Assembly: GCA_031287585.1 (NCBI GenBank)
Contig: JAITST010000179.1
Coordinates: 1-14,504 of the forward strand
Reading direction: 5' to 3'
DNA: 14,504 nt
Source: Planctomycetaceae bacterium
GTDB lineage: Bacteria; Planctomycetota; Planctomycetia; Pirellulales; Thermoguttaceae
In this document: in pieces, positions 13,227 to 14,504 of the stretch
Numbering within the stretch: position 1 is the stretch's first letter
Layout of the letters: each line of letters begins with the position of its first letter
Notes under the pieces: generated by a model
What the model was told of the DNA's origin: nothing
What the model saw: the letters and a program-made list of their open reading frames with translations, nothing else
Databases searched by the model: none
Translations under genes and position numbers: made by a program

Positions 13227-14504
13227 ATGAAACAGCGTCCAAAATTCCTACAACAAATTGTAATGATAACACTGGTGACAGTTTTCTGTGCCAACGTTAC
13301 GTCCTTACAATTCGTGTCAGCACAAACCAACGACGAAAGCCGTTGGGACGATGCGCCCGCGCTTGTCAATCCCGCTCTCGGTAATCCGCTCGAACAAAGT
13401 TTCAACAAAACCGACACGCTCACAAACGGCAGTAAACCTCGCATTTCCGCAGGTCAAAGCCAGTTCCGTGATAGCAACTTACGTGACAAAACCGCAAAGC
13501 CGCTATCGGCAAACAACGGTGGTAACAGTATAGTTCAAACTTCAACCGCGAACGGTACAAATCCGTCAAATGTTGCCGACGCGGCAAACGTCTGGGCAAA
13601 CGCTAACGACGAAACCGCCGCCAATGACACATTTGCGTGGCAGGGCAATATGTCGCCGCCCAACAACGCAACTGAAAATTCTAACATAATCACTACACCT
13701 TACGCAAGTCCCCAGCAAACTTTTTCTGGTGACAACAGCGTAAATTCGCTTGCGATGCAAAACGCGTTGTTGCAGCAACAGGCATTTATACAACAGCAGC
13801 AAGCACTCCAACAACAGGCGATACAACAAAACGGTATGAACTCCCTCGCGGCATATCCGTTACCTGCCGCTTCGCCGCTCGACCCGAATTACGCCTATCC
13901 GCAAGCACCGTATCCGAATCTGTTCACTCCGCCAGTTATGCCGCCGTATGCTAATCAATATCCGTCTCAATATCCAACGCCGTACCCTTACAGTCAGTAC
14001 GCTTATCCGTATGGGCAACCGCAAATGCCGATGGGGGCACCGTATGATTACATTCAGCAACAGCAATATATGACGGCGATGCGACAGGAAGAACTCCGTC
14101 AGAACGAGATGAACGGCGCAGCAAGAGAAAATCGTAACGGTTTACCGCCGCCGCAACAATCATCGGCAAACGGCGGAAAAACCAACCCCGACGGAACCGA
14201 CGATACCAATAAGAGTTGGTCAATGAACGACCTGCTACCGTTAAAAGTTTCGTCACCGCTCGCGGAAACACTATGGACAGGTGCGGGCTACTTAAGTCCG
14301 TTCGCGGGAGCGGATGCGCCAGACCGCGGAGTAGGGCAACCGTTAAGAATGAGAAGTTGGACAGACAGACCGTATTACATCGGTGCTTTCATCGGCTACG
14401 TCGGCGGCTCGGAACTTATGAACGGCAACGTTACAATAAGCGGCGGTACACCAACAACCGTCTCCGCGAAAATCAAACAAGACGGCGGCGGAATGGGCGG
14501 CTTG
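13227..14504 (+). CDS. Exported Gln/Pro/Tyr-rich protein, probable outer-membrane barrel, 3' end outside the window
   Basis: An uninterrupted frame of 426 codons runs from the ATG at 13227-13229 to the last base of the window without a stop. Residues 1-33 are a signal peptide (hydrophobic IVMITLVTVFCANVTSL, cleavage near VSAQ). Residues 34-175 are Asn/Ala/Thr-rich and unstructured. Residues 176-202 are strongly Gln-rich (LLQQQAFIQQQQALQQQ) and 210-270 are Pro/Tyr-rich (YPSQYPTPYPYSQYAYPYG). From about 380 the sequence becomes barrel-like, with YYIGAFIGYVGGSELMNG and further Gly-rich strands. That recalls planctomycete outer-membrane barrel proteins such as the BBP7 type, but the diagnostic part lies beyond the window. 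It is divergent from gspE. No Shine-Dalgarno is seen. The disordered head could be a surface or periplasmic spacer. The coding call is firm, the barrel assignment tentative. Confidence 0.8.
   Translation, partial: MKQRPKFLQQIVMITLVTVFCANVTSLQFVSAQTNDESRWDDAPALVNPALGNPLEQSFNKTDTLTNGSKPRISAGQSQFRDSNLRDKTAKPLSANNGGNSIVQTSTANGTNPSNVADAANVWANANDETAANDTFAWQGNMSPPNNATENSNIITTPYASPQQTFSGDNSVNSLAMQNALLQQQAFIQQQQALQQQAIQQNGMNSLAAYPLPAASPLDPNYAYPQAPYPNLFTPPVMPPYANQYPSQYPTPYPYSQYAYPYGQPQMPMGAPYDYIQQQQYMTAMRQEELRQNEMNGAARENRNGLPPPQQSSANGGKTNPDGTDDTNKSWSMNDLLPLKVSSPLAETLWTGAGYLSPFAGADAPDRGVGQPLRMRSWTDRPYYIGAFIGYVGGSELMNGNVTISGGTPTTVSAKIKQDGGGMGGL

Overview
The window looks like a planctomycete chromosome (inference). 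The evidence is family-level: secreted caspase-fold proteins with C-terminal PDZ domains, a bacterial serpin, a large secreted Gln/Pro/Tyr-rich protein that seems to lead into an outer-membrane barrel, and a secretion operon with fused PilM-PilN (GspL-like) and PilO-like proteins. Base composition is moderate and several genes lack a Shine-Dalgarno sequence. No rRNA, tRNA, CRISPR array or recognisable insertion sequence was seen.

Layout. Positions 1-1466 (+) hold the 3' part of a helical protein that enters from outside the window. Positions 1467-1739 are a non-coding cluster of GC-rich palindromes between convergent genes. Positions 1740-7010 (all -) hold four secreted proteins, read from high to low coordinates: an Ala/Ser-rich protein with a DUF4384-like domain; a caspase-like protein with an intact His/Cys dyad and a PDZ domain; a serpin; and a second caspase-PDZ paralogue whose catalytic His is replaced by Lys. 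The last three are spaced by only 39-47 bp and each has a good ribosome binding site, so they look like one operon. Positions 7011-7495 are non-coding and hold dyads plus a possible miniature inverted-repeat element. Positions 7496-12966 (all -) are a type II secretion / type IV pilus-like operon: GspE ATPase, an Rpn-family PD-(D/E)XK nuclease, a fused PilM-PilN (GspL-like) protein and a GspM/PilO-like protein with a GspC/PilP-like tail. A divergent promoter region follows. A large exported protein runs from 13227 (+) off the window end.

Working model. GspE, the GspL-like and the GspM/C-like proteins would form the motor and inner-membrane platform of a machine moving proteins or pseudopili through the envelope. 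The caspase-serpin-pseudocaspase set all carry signal peptides and would act outside the cytoplasm as a protease with a candidate inhibitor and a catalytically altered paralogue. The serpin loop is predicted to present Lys at P1, which fits the Arg/Lys preference of metacaspase-type enzymes and not the Asp preference of animal caspases. That three-gene module is the most interesting part of the window. The functional link is inferred from co-location and residue patterns only.
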